A stretch of DNA of 64,000 bases from Cyclina sinensis (Eukaryota; Mollusca; Bivalvia; Venerida; Veneridae): positions 9,013,104-9,077,103 of the forward strand of contig JAAONU010000001.1 in NCBI GenBank assembly GCA_012932295.1, written 5' to 3'. The translations under genes and the position numbers were made by a program. Below are positions 1 through 9,822 of this stretch, in pieces (the stretch's first letter is position 1; every line of letters begins with the position of its first letter). A model generated the notes under the pieces. It saw only the letters and a program-made list of their open reading frames with translations. It was not told the DNA's origin and made no database searches.

Positions 1-203
1 CCCAGCTTTGAATTTGGAACAGTCCATTCAAAGTTTAAGGGATTTCAATATCAAAATACAAAAATGGAGCTACCAACAGTATAGAGCCTGGTGTGCAGTC
101 TGACCTGACTCTATACTGGTGGCAAAGGCTAATCACTTTCGGTTCCAGCACGTTAAGGGTTAAGTTCAACATACAGCTGAAATTTGTGTTCTGTTGTTTT
201 TAC

Positions 204-324
204 CTGGACTTTCTTCATATGTAGACACAGGTATCTTTACACTGGAGTCTTTTATATAACCATCTTTACCAACCTTTGTATCTGTGTCAATTGAAAGAGC
301 TAAACTTGTAGTGCTGTCCACTCC
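204..324 (-). CDS. SLC39A11: SLC39A11 coding exon 4
   Basis: 40 codons plus one base, starting GVDSTTSLALS and ending EESP with donor GTAAAA at 203. It aligns with the poorly conserved hydrophilic loop that follows the MPHL segment of vertebrate ZIP11. The correct phase and both splice sites support it; sequence similarity alone is weak. Confidence 0.72.
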
Positions 325-3300
325 CTAGAAAAAAACAATCATATTTTTTTCTTCAGGTTAGTGATACGTAAATGTCTTACTTTTCTTTTAAGTCTTGATA
401 TATCTATAAGTTTATGATGAACAATTTCAGCAGTTAGACAAACTGATGAATTATTTCAAAACTGAGAAAAGATCACTGCAAAACAACTCAAATACCTTGT
501 AAACAAGTAGTCAAACAGGAAGGACATGATCGCCTAAAACTGCTCAGCTGATTATATATAACTCCTCAAAACAACAAGTGAAATGTAAGAAAAGTTTTAA
601 AATGCTGATCTAAGACTGGAGCCAATAATACTCCCATGGACAAAGATTGACAAACTTTGGCAGATGACCACTTGCCAAAGCATCATGCAAAATTTCAGCA
701 CTCTTGGCATTTTTGTTTCAGATAAGAAGGGTTTTATAGTTTCCTAAATATTTCTCTACTAAACATATGACCCCCAGAATGGTGCTAATAATGACCCAAG
801 GATCATCACTGAATCAATCTTTGTGCAAGTCCCTAAAATGCTACATACTAAATTTTGCAAGTGTGGACGTTAAGGTCAAGCTTTCATGCAAGGTACATCG
901 CTGCTAAACTTGTTCCATTAACTTTAACCATGAGGTTTAGGAGACATTGTTCCAAACGAAAGTTGACAATAGGCAATGCACAAAGGGTGATCACAAAAGC
1001 TCACCATGAGCACATTGTGCTCAGGTTAGCTAAAGCTGTAACACTCCCTTGTCTAAATCTTATTCGAACAGTCTCATGATTAAAATAAAGAAACATCAAT
1101 GTTTTTCTTAATATTATTCATATCTATATCAATTTCTTTACAAACAACATCAGAGAAACCTACCTTGTTTTTTACAAATTCAATCATCCATATATACAGA
1201 TAATGCATGTTTGTTCTTTCTGTTGAGCAATATTTTATAAAAGTTTTTTTTCTTCTTTTTTAAGAGGCAAGTTTAAATACAGTCTAGAAAGAAACAAGAG
1301 GGTCCATGGGACCCTGGGTCGCTCACCTGCCAACAACTGCTCAATGATTGCAAGAGTCAGTGGATGCAAATACAATTGCCAATTAACTCAAAGGGTGCAG
1401 GCAATTATGACCATGGGGTCATCTTTGGTAGAGTTTCACTAGATGTCATGCGTCATCAGGATTGTTAAAGCACAACATGGACTATAATGGACTGAGCCTC
1501 ATAAAAAATATATCAGGCACGTATACACATGATACCTAACATGTTTAAAGTTTCAAAGCAGTATCTTGAAAAATGTAGAAGTTTGTGCCGCAATATTTTT
1601 TAAAAAATCCTGCCATTATACAAAAAACTAGGTTGCTGTGAACTGAATGTTGGAACACCGTTCCAAACAGGGATTATGTACATGACACATGTTCACTCTA
1701 TTGCCAATTCTGCTAATTATTTTAAAATCCAACCATAGATGCAAAAAATATATGGGCAAGACACAAACTATCAGCAGTAAGGCCTATATAGCAGAACTTA
1801 CTAAGTTCAGAGGGTTGCTGTGACATGGATCTTGGAGGGAGGAACATGGGTTTTGAGAGTAACACATACTTATTTTAATTTTTGGTTGTAAGGGTTGCAG
1901 AGACTTTCAGTCTTTAAGAAATGTTACTTATAATACTAGAACTTTTATTAAAATACAGTGTACACAATTATAAAGAAAAAGATTCATAATGGAAAAAATG
2001 TGTAAATGCAATCTTATAGTTAATTTTGGCACTTTCAGGGGCCATAACTCTGGAACCAATAATGCAATATGGCAATTTGAAGAAAGGAACCAAGATCTTA
2101 TGGTAATGAAAGTGAAGATCAGACCAAAATTAAGACCACTGGAGTGCAGAAAAGCTTTTATCATAACTTGACCTAGTGACCTAAATTTAAAAGTCACATG
2201 ACCCAGTTTCAAACTTGACCTAGATATTATCGAGATAAACATTCTGACAAAGCTTGAAAAAGATCGGAGCAAAATTAAGACTACTACAGTGCGGACAAGC
2301 TTTTTTCTATAATTTGACCTAGTGACCTAGTTTTCAAGGTCACATAACGCAGTTTCGAACCTGTCCTAGATATCATTGAGATACACATTCTGATCAAGCT
2401 TGAAGAAGATGGGACCAAAATTAAGACCGCTAGAGTGCGGACAAGCTTTTTCTAAAATTTGAACTAGTTACCTTGTTTTCAGGGTCACATGACCCAGTTA
2501 CGAACTTGATCTAGATATCATTGAGATTAACATTTTGATTAAGTTTGAAGAAGATCGGACCAAAATTAAGAACGCTAGAGTGCGGACAAGCTTTTTCTAT
2601 AATTTGACCTAGTTTTAAGGGTGAGATGATCCAGTTATAAACTTTACCTAGATATCATTGAGATAAACATTCCGACCAAGTTTAAAGAAGATCGCACCAA
2701 AGTTAAGACTGCTGGAGCGCGGACATCAATTGTGAATGGACGACGGACGGATGACGGACGAAATGCGATCACAAAAGCTCACCCTGTCACTATGTGACAG
2801 GTGAGCTAAAAAAGGAGTCTGAGAAAGTTTATCATGATTTCTCTTACTAAGTAAGGCATAAAAACATCAGCTCCATACACAAACGCCGCACCTAGAGTAA
2901 AGCCAACGGCAACTGGAAAGAATGCCCACTGTCCTTCAGATCCATAGTTCCCTGATTTCTCTGCCATCTCTATAGCTGGTGCAAGTAGTGACCAGTATGA
3001 TGCTGCAGTCATCACCTGCAATTATTTTCAACTTTTATTTCAGCATACAAAACACAACTGAAAGTACAGAATAAAAAGTTCCTTGCATAAGGAAGGAAAA
3101 AAGTAATTGTTTATCTTCTGAAGTTAAAGTACTGAAAAGTCTAACCTATTGTTTACATTAAAGTTTAGTTTTACTGGTGTTTAACGCCAGTTTAACAGCT
3201 AAGGTCATATCCTGGCGGTCAGTCCACCTAACCAGTGATCCTTGATATCCAACCAGTTTACTAACCAATTTCTCCGCAAGTGACTGACTACTTCCTCACT

Positions 3301-6300
3301 TGCTTCAGAGGTGAGAGGCTTGTTTACATTAAAAGAGTAACTCATGCAGAGCTTTTTTAACTTGAAACATATATGATTTCAATTCATTCACTGATAAATT
3401 TTCTATAAAATAGCTTTCCCAGATAAAAGAGCTGACATATCTTCTGTATTCTGTTTTTGCTTTTTCATTTAGATCCTTCAAAATTGAGCTTAATATTGGG
3501 AAAGTAAAACTAACAAGTGAAAACAATTTCTATGACACATATTTGCTATGTTGGAAAACCATGGACCATGGCAGCCCTGCTCTACTGGTTCTTTTAGAAC
3601 AAAAAAACTGTTATATGTAAACATTAAAACTAAATGTTCACTTGATTTTCAGTCAATGGTAGAACAAGTTGCTAAAAAAAAAATTCAAATAGTTAAGAAA
3701 CTTTTAACTTTTTCAGTACTTCTACTTACACCTGCAGCAAATCCAAGACTTCCATCTAGAATTTTTCTCTGAAAAAAAATAAAATACAAACTTTTCTGAA
3801 TTTAAACAATCCTGACAAATAATGCTTGTATGTTAAATGCATTTAAAAGAAATCTACCTATACTTAACAAGTTTTCAACTGACTTTGAAAGTAATGCAAA
3901 TGGTAAACCTTTAAATAAACATTAATAGTAAAGTTACCCAAGGAAAAAAGGGCATCTGACTTTGGGCTAGAACCTGAGACATTAGTCTGTTGCTCTACCT
4001 TCTGAGCTAGCCAGGTATTTACTTTGGTTTTACCAAACATCACCACTTTTTTGTGAAGACCCTCTGCCATATATATATTGAAAACACCGAAAACGGCTTT
4101 TTCACCATCCTATATAGTACCATGTCGTTTGCAAAATAACTGATGCCTTCTTTTCAAAATGATGGTGAATGTAGACAATTAAAATGTGTCTTTTTTATTT
4201 ATACATGACACAAGTCTGAAAAAGTAATCAATTCTACAATTTTAATATCATACATTACAGACAATTCCAGGAATTAGTTTTTAACTACTTACTTCCCCAA
4301 ATATCTCCATCATTTAAACAGTAAGTGACTTTACTGTTATATTTATTACAAAAGTGTATAAAAGGTCCAATTTTAAGTGATGTGATGGGATTTTGATATA
4401 TTCTTGATAACCAGAAACTAAGCAAGGACTTCAACCATCAAAAATCTATCACATGCTTTTCAAGCTCCATTACTCATAAAAAATAATAATTTCAAATTCA
4501 AAACAGGCTTTGCAGTTTTGCTGGAAAGTATAAAAAAATTCACAAATGCCCTATATTAAAAATATTTGAACCCACAAATGAAACCAAGAGTTAATTTCAA
4601 GACTGCTTTCTCCTTAACCAACTTAACATAGTCAATACTTCAAATCAATATTTTTTTAATTAATCTTCAAAATTCATAAACAACAAATACAAATATAATG
4701 ATTCCAGAAATGATACATACAGCCAACACAGAAGTTCATGTCGAGCGCAATAATATGCAAATTTACAGCCAAGGGCCAAATCAATAAGAAATAGCTAAAT
4801 ACTGTTTGTTATAAATAGTGCTGTCATCTCATGACATTAGACTGGATGTATCAATTTTGATGGAACAAGTGTTTATTACTCTAAAAAAATCATAATTTTA
4901 GGTATAATCACATAATCATTACATGGAATGGATGTAAATAGAGAATACGATGCTAGTGTCTCATATTATAATATTTATCAGGCAAGGCTTAGAAAAAAAT
5001 GAAGGTGAGGTTCTGCCGAGCTCTTCATTTTTTTCGTGCCAAGCCTGATAAATTCTATAATATTGGACACTTGCTTGGTATCATATTTATCAGGTGTTCA
5101 TTTTTTATTTGCATTTCTTTTTTTAAAATTCAAATAAATAAAAAAACCTCTCCAGAGCCTTTTGAGTTCATGTCGAGCGCATTAATATGCAAATTTACAG
5201 CCAAGGGCCAAATCAATAAGAAATAGTCCGGAATGTTTTAAGTCAAAAGTAACAGAGACTTTAATATTTCAAAAAGCTGTCTGATTCAAAATTGATCAGT
5301 TGAGCATTTTCAAACTAGTAGGAGGTACAAATTTTCTGTTCTTTTAAATTATTTCACATTTCATGGATCTTTGGTTTCACAATTTCACCATCTTGAATTT
5401 ACCTGAAGCAAGGAATACAACGATTGACACTTTGGAGTTAAACCAATCAGCGCACGCCATTAGGAAAGTCCCTGTGACGTCACCAATAAAAATTTCGAGT
5501 AGAAACATGGAAACGCCGATACACCATCGTTACTTGCTTCATTTAAATTGCTTTTTCTTCGCTAAATGTCAAGCAATCTTCTTGTAAAATATCTCATTTT
5601 TTTCAGGAAACATTGCTTTATTGAATTCGTTTGATTATAAAAAATTAAATATTTTTTAAACAACGGTTAAAATGAGTTTTAAAATGCCGAAAATTGTGAT
5701 CGGAAAGCAAGTCTGTAAAATGTCAATTTACTTTGGTTTTAAGATTAAAGGTGTGGTAAAAACGTCATAAAAATACAGTTTGATGTTTGAATGTATTTTC
5801 TCAATCAATAATTTACTCTCAAAAACATTTTTTCAAACTTTTCTCGTCAATTTAAAATTGGTTGTGTACGCTCTGTATGTATTGCGCTTGACTTTTACTC
5901 GAAGTAGGTGGCGCTATTTGTGGCTAAAAATAGAACAGTGCAAAAGTGTCAATCGGTGTATTAAACATTGAACAAGGTTAATTGATCTTTTTAGCTAATG
6001 TCTTGCTTGTAAAATGATTTAAATAATCAAGATCAACTTGGTGCCTGATAAACTTGGGTGATTGATAAAGCTAAATTTATCAGATAGGCAGTTTGTCAAC
6101 AGAAATCAATGTAATGACATGATAAATATGAATATTCAGTTATTCTTTCAAGTTAGAGTCTATCATAAAAATATTTATTCCCATGTATACTTAATTCAAG
6201 ACACTTAAGTCAACAACCAAAATCTGATCACAACTATTACCACAGAAAATGTACTTTCTATGTTGTACCTGGAAGTGGCAATAATGACCAATACAAAAAT

Positions 6301-6675
6301 TTACACAACTTCTAGAACTGTCTTCAATTATTTAGACTAATTGTTTGCCCACTGTCTGTAAAAGGTTTAAAATGGAAAACTTGAGTAACTCGTTTGTACA
6401 GAATTACTTATATAAAAATGTCTTTCCATCCTTACACTGGCAAAATAACTACAGCATGTACCAGAAAACTCTGTATCCATGGACTCTACCCCACCCACTC
6501 GTAATCATAAGAAAAATAACCACATGATTCGGCTTTTCATGTTTGATTTCAAATGACAGTTGTATACCTGGCCACTGTGAAAGATAAAAACGAGTGCTGA
6601 GCCCAATGCAGTCAATCCCCATGTGAATAGTGTTCCTAAAAACGTTTGAAACAGCGGATGAACATCTGCAATCAT
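204..6675 (-). CDS. SLC39A11: Zinc transporter ZIP11 (SLC39A11), 5' part, four coding exons
   Basis: Join of 6675-6568, 3768-3730, 3015-2848 and 324-204 on the minus strand; all joins are phase 0 with GT/AG borders, and the gene continues past position 1. ZIP11 belongs to the ZIP (SLC39) family, which moves zinc into the cytosol; ZIP11 proteins are reported in Golgi and nuclear membranes. The read-out follows vertebrate ZIP11 closely: an N-terminal membrane segment (FLGTLFTWGLTALGSA), then RKILDGSLGFAAG, then ASYWSLLAPAIEMA and FFPVAVGFTLGAAFVYGAD, then the start of the hydrophilic loop. The start Met at 6675 is chosen because MIADVHPLFQ aligns with the short N terminus of the family. The metal-binding HNIPEGLA helix would lie in exons left of the window and cannot be seen. 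The promoter should lie right of 6,675 but I see no clear core element. Identity is secure; exon 4 is the least conserved part. Confidence 0.9.
585..1045 (+). mobile_element. Hairpin-ended 'pearl/HINE'-type repeat, fragment (copy A)
   Basis: The right end (980-1045) reads AAAGGGTGATCACAAAAGCTC, then an inverted repeat GAGCACATTGTGCTC, then a 7-nt spacer and CTAA. This is the same terminal plan as the copies at 1,293-2,813, 21,366-22,376 and 41,301-42,936. The left boundary is indistinct. It lies in SLC39A11 intron 3. Confidence 0.6.
1293..2813 (+). mobile_element. Hairpin-ended repeat with about 144-bp tandem core (copy B)
   Basis: Left end: AAACAAGAGGGTCC followed by ATGGGACCC (hairpin GGGTCC/GGACCC) and CGCTCACCTG. 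The core holds about five head-to-tail units of roughly 144 bp, marked by AAAATTAAGAC near 2126, 2270, 2413, 2559 and 2697. Right end: a GGACGG-rich patch (about 2735-2760), the hairpin CTGTCAC-TAT-GTGACAG, then GTGAG and CTAA. Terminal inverted repeats are GCTCACCTG and CAGGTGAGC. No coding capacity. The architecture matches non-autonomous 'pearl' elements of bivalves and Helitron-derived HINEs; the family assignment is inferred. Confidence 0.72.
2848..3015 (-). CDS. SLC39A11: SLC39A11 coding exon 3
   Basis: 56 codons from VMTAASYWSLL to VFMPYL, covering two membrane helices that are the best conserved part of ZIP11 in this window. Acceptor TTGCAG, donor GTAAGA, phase 0 at both ends. A hairpin-ended repeat (1,293-2,813) ends only about 35 bp downstream of this exon. 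Confidence 0.92.
3149..3333 (+). mobile_element. 157-bp dispersed element with a 14-bp target-site duplication
   Basis: The same 14 bases, TTGTTTACATTAAA, flank the element at 3149-3162 and 3320-3333. Just inside the left end is the near-palindrome ACTGGTGTTTAACGCCAGT (3173-3191). This headpiece resembles a repeat common in bivalve genomes. There is no coding capacity. It lies in SLC39A11 intron 2. A TSD of this length points to LINE-assisted or similar target-primed insertion rather than a cut-and-paste MITE. Confidence 0.68.
3730..3768 (-). CDS. SLC39A11: SLC39A11 coding exon 2 (39-bp microexon)
   Basis: Thirteen codons, RKILDGSLGFAAG, nearly identical to vertebrate ZIP11. The acceptor is TTTTTTTTCAG and the donor GTAAGT. 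Both ends are phase 0, so skipping it would keep the frame. Confidence 0.88.
3950..4015 (-). mobile_element. tRNA-Lys-like SINE head
   Basis: Read on minus, 4010-3964 contains the A-box-like TAGCTCAGAAGG, then GTAGAGCAACAGACT, then the B-box-like GGTTCTAGCCC. This is the order and spacing of a tRNA-Lys gene, but the anticodon arm is shortened and no acceptor stem pairs. It is therefore a SINE-type pol III promoter and not a working tRNA. The extent of the body beyond the head is unclear. Confidence 0.6.
4734..5226 (+). repeat. Pair of 61-bp direct repeats 432 bp apart, with a long foldback between
   Basis: 4734-4794 and 5166-5226 differ at only one base; each carries the octamer ATGCAAAT. 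Between them 4963-5004 and 5023-5063 form an imperfect inverted repeat of about 41 bp around an 18-nt loop, built on TTTATCAGGC and GCCTGATAAA. A further GCCTGATAAA lies near 6046, so a larger element ending there is possible. Confidence 0.65.
6568..6675 (-). CDS. SLC39A11: SLC39A11 coding exon 1
   Basis: Codes for 36 residues from the start Met to HSGQ: first transmembrane helix and first loop. The donor is CAG|GTATAC at 6567. An open frame extends 52 codons upstream of this Met but shows no ZIP similarity. Confidence 0.88.
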
Positions 6676-7016
6676 TTCGACGGAAGTGATGTGTTTCCTC
6701 CGAGTTGAAGAGTATTTCGAATTACAGCAGGCGTCATTTGACTGTATTTTTATTTGCATAATTGTACCTTGTAAGCACTCTTTTAAGAGATGTGCTAAAG
6801 GAAAAGTCAACTTAACACTTTCGAATGGCAAATTCTTTCATGATTTTGTCTACCTTAATATAAGAGTTTAACTTCAACTTCAACTTAATACTGCCAAAAG
6901 TCAATACTGACTATACTAGGCAGGCGCATGTCAGGAACATTTAAAATTATAAAAGTTAATAACAAAGAAAACAAGATTTAACTGAAGATCTTACTTAAAC
7001 ATTTATTTTAAGTACT

Positions 7017-7862
7017 TTAAAATCTATAAAACTTGTTTAGTCCACTGATAAAAGCTGGCACAGTTGGGGTAGCCTTAATCTCGGTCGGTAATTCGTTCCA
7101 GAGTCGTATAGTCCTTGGGAAGAATGAGTTCATGTGATGTTGTGTTTTTGATTGTGGAATGAGGAATTTGCTGTTTCTTGTGTTTGTAAGGTGATTGTGA
7201 TCTACATTGACCTGATTGTTTTTTATTTTGTGTAGCATGACCAGGCTGGCATGGTTTCGCCTTTGTTCTAAAGTTGACCATTTTAGTTCTTTGATCATGT
7301 TTGTTACACTGCTTGTATAGTGGTAATCATTATGAACGTACCTTGCAGCTGACCTCTGGACCATTTCTATTCTGTGTGTGAGATATTTTTGCCATGGATG
7401 CCATATGGTTGAGCAGTATTCAACCTGTGGTCTTACATAAGTTTTGTATGCTGCTTCTTTGAGTTGTTTGTTTTGTGTTTTGACGTTTCGTCTGATGAAC
7501 CTTAAGCTGTTTTTTGCTTTGTTTGTGATATTGTTTATGTGGGATGACCAGTTTAGGTTGCTACTTATTGTAACTCCTAAGTATTTTGCATTTTCTGTGG
7601 TTTTCAGTTTAGTGTTATGTAGGGTGTAAGGAAAGATGACCGGTTTCTTTTTCCTGTGTATTCTGTGAACTTCACACTTGTCAGGGTTGAATTCCATTGA
7701 CCATTCTTTTTCCCATATTTCAAGGTTGTGCAAATCATTTTGTAAGGTTTGTGCAGATGCTTGTGATTTAATTGTTAAATAAACTATGGTGTCGTCGGCA
7801 AATAGACGCACCCGGCTCCTGACACTTCCAAAGGCATATTGACGTGCAAAACATCATATGTA
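7017..7862 (-). pseudogene. Non-LTR retrotransposon reverse transcriptase, C-terminal part, 5'-truncated
   Basis: The open stretch 7811-7017 encodes 264 residues beginning RLFADDTIVYLT, the catalytic FADD box of LINE reverse transcriptases. It then has NPDKCEV, KYLGVTISSNLNWSSHI, YVRPQVEYCSTIW and IEMVQRSAARYV, the palm-thumb order seen in jockey/CR1/L2-type elements. Just upstream (to about 7862) the similarity goes on in another frame (YAFGSVRSR), so there is at least one frameshift, and the fingers domain and endonuclease are missing. The 3' end is intact to the stop at 7017. Dead element; clade not fixed. Confidence 0.85.
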
Positions 7863-7967
7863 TGGATACTGAATCTTTTTCTTCCAGTATAGTGAAGGGC
7901 CGCTGCTGCGAATATTTTCTCACTTTGGTTAAAAAGCGTGTGCGGGAGGGGGAGTCCACGCCTTTAT

Positions 7968-9186
7968 TTACAATTTAAAAAGAAAACTGATAAAAACATG
8001 TCCTGTTTCTTTAAGGTACAATGTATCCCTGGATTCTGGTCTTAAAGGACTCCATATCCTGATGGTGGATGGAAAGAATGATTCCTTATAGACTGTAGTG
8101 CGGCAGAATGGGATCCTGTACCGGAGTTGGTGTCCCCTTGTGGCTGCTCCTGATTGGCTGAATTGGGGAGGCAGTTGTATGGCAATTAGGGAGTTAACAA
8201 TACGATACATCATTGTGGCCTTAGCTCTAGTTCTGCATTGTTGTAGACTATCCCATTCTAACCTGTCGATCATTGCTGTGACACTACTGGTGGTATTGTA
8301 GTTATTAGTCACGAACCTAGCTGCCCTTCTTTGTACCGCTTCTATTTTGTCAATGTTCTTCTTGGGGTGAGGGTCCCAGACTTTGGATGTGTATTCTACC
8401 TGGGGTCTGACCAAAGTCTTGAAACACTTGTCCTTGATGTTGCTTGGACAGGACGAGAGGTTCCTCTGTAAGAAGGCAGTGGTGTTGTTTGCCTTCTTAC
8501 AAACACTATCGATATGATGGTTCCACGATAGGTTGTTGGAGATATTGACCCCTAGATACTTGGCCTTGGTGGTAACAGCCAGCTCTTTCCCATGGATATA
8601 ATATGGGACAATGCGTTGATTCCGTTTGGTGGTGATACGGATAACCTCGCACTTGTCTGGGTTGAAGTGCATTAGCCAGTCTGATTTCCAGTGTTGAAGG
8701 TTGTCAAGGTCCATCTGGAGTTGCCTGGTGTCGGCCTCTGTAGTGATGGTCCTATACAGGAGGCAGTCGTCCGCGAACAACTGGCATTGAATCTCACTTT
8801 GGAGGGCAGGTCGTTGATTTATGCCAGAAAGAGCAGTGGGCCGAGGGCCATTCCTTTGGGCTCTCCAGATGTGACGGGTGCAGTTGCGTTCGGCCAGACA
8901 AGAAACTCCGGATCTAGTTGAGTAGATTGCCTCGTACGCCGTAGTGGTCTAATTTAGTGAGCAACCTTTCATGTGGGACATTGTCAAATGCTTTGGAAAA
9001 GTCCAGTAACACCGCGTCAATCTGGGTGTTGTTTTCAATACCAATGGCAAGGTCCTGGAATGTTGTTGTCAGTTGGGACTCACAGGATCGCTTCTTCCTA
9101 AACCCATGCTGGTAGTCAGTTAGGATATTGTGATGTTCAAAAAAATTCATCAAGTGACTATGGATGATATGTTCTATTACCTTACA
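7968..9186 (-). pseudogene. Second non-LTR reverse transcriptase remnant, frameshifted
   Basis: From 9186 down: KVIEHIIHSHLMNFF, HGFRKKRSCESQL and LLDFSKAFDNVPHE (fingers and first palm aspartate). A damaged stretch at about 8913-8781 follows, where VTSGEPKGMALGPLLF and INDLPSKV are split by a stop and a frame change. Then FADDCLLYR to SFLFKL (8780-7968), with NPDKCEV, KYLGVNISNNLSWNHHI and VQRRAARFV. It has the same order as the neighbour at 7,017-7,862 but is clearly different in sequence, so this is a separate insertion. It is truncated at the 5' end with no endonuclease. Confidence 0.85.
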
Positions 9187-9547
9187 ACACACGCAAAAGA
9201 AACTCATGCAAAAGAAATCTTGCTGATAAATAACACTATGATAATGAAAAAGAATAATACATGCCATTTTTCTGTGCATGAGACGAAGTCAATTTGCCTC
9301 ATCTCAATGTTTCAAAATATCTCGGAGAAACTACGAATTGGTCCAAATTTTAAAGTAACAAAGTTATCGGAAATATTTTGTGACGTCATTATTTTTAAAA
9401 AAGAGAATACATATTTGCCATATGCATCGAATGAGACAAAGCTTAGTCCAGAGGCCCTGTCTACGATCTAAATGTTAATTATTTACTCTGTTAGGCTAGT
9501 AGCAATCCCTGTATATTGCAGGGTCTGTATTCAGGTGTCAGTAGTAG

Positions 9548-9795
9548 GCTAATTATCTTGATGTTCAAATAAGCTCAACATTAAATTGGTCATCTCATGT
9601 TAATAAGATATGCAGTAAAGCCAGTCAGAGCTTAGGCTTCTTAAAATCCATTAAAATCCATTCTTCTAAAATTAGTACTATGTCAGCAGTATATAAAAGC
9701 ACTGTTAGACCATCTTTAGAATATTGCTCTAGTGTATGTGATCCTAATCATGAGAAGGATGTTGATAAAATTAACAAGAAAAGTATAACACTGAC
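9548..9795 (+). pseudogene. Third reverse transcriptase fragment, opposite strand
   Basis: The plus-strand frame starting at 9548 reads NYLDVQISSTLNWSSHV, then SQSLGFL, then STVRPSLEYCSSVCDP and DVDKINKK. This is the thumb-connection region that corresponds to KYLGVTISSNLNWSSHI...VRPQVEYCS...IDKIE in the two elements to the left. A stop at 9545-9547 cuts it on the 5' side, and similarity fades after 9785. No Met-initiated frame covers it, so it is easily missed. Confidence 0.72.
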
Positions 9796-9822
9796 GTGTT
9801 ATATGTGGACGACATTTAAGTG

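Noticed and set aside
1928..2272. 114-codon minus-strand frame and its plus-strand partner
   Set aside because: Lies inside tandem core units of a noncoding hairpin-ended repeat.
8098..8301. Plus-strand frames over the LINE relics
   Set aside because: Antisense to the reverse-transcriptase frames, which carry FADD and other RT motifs on the minus strand.
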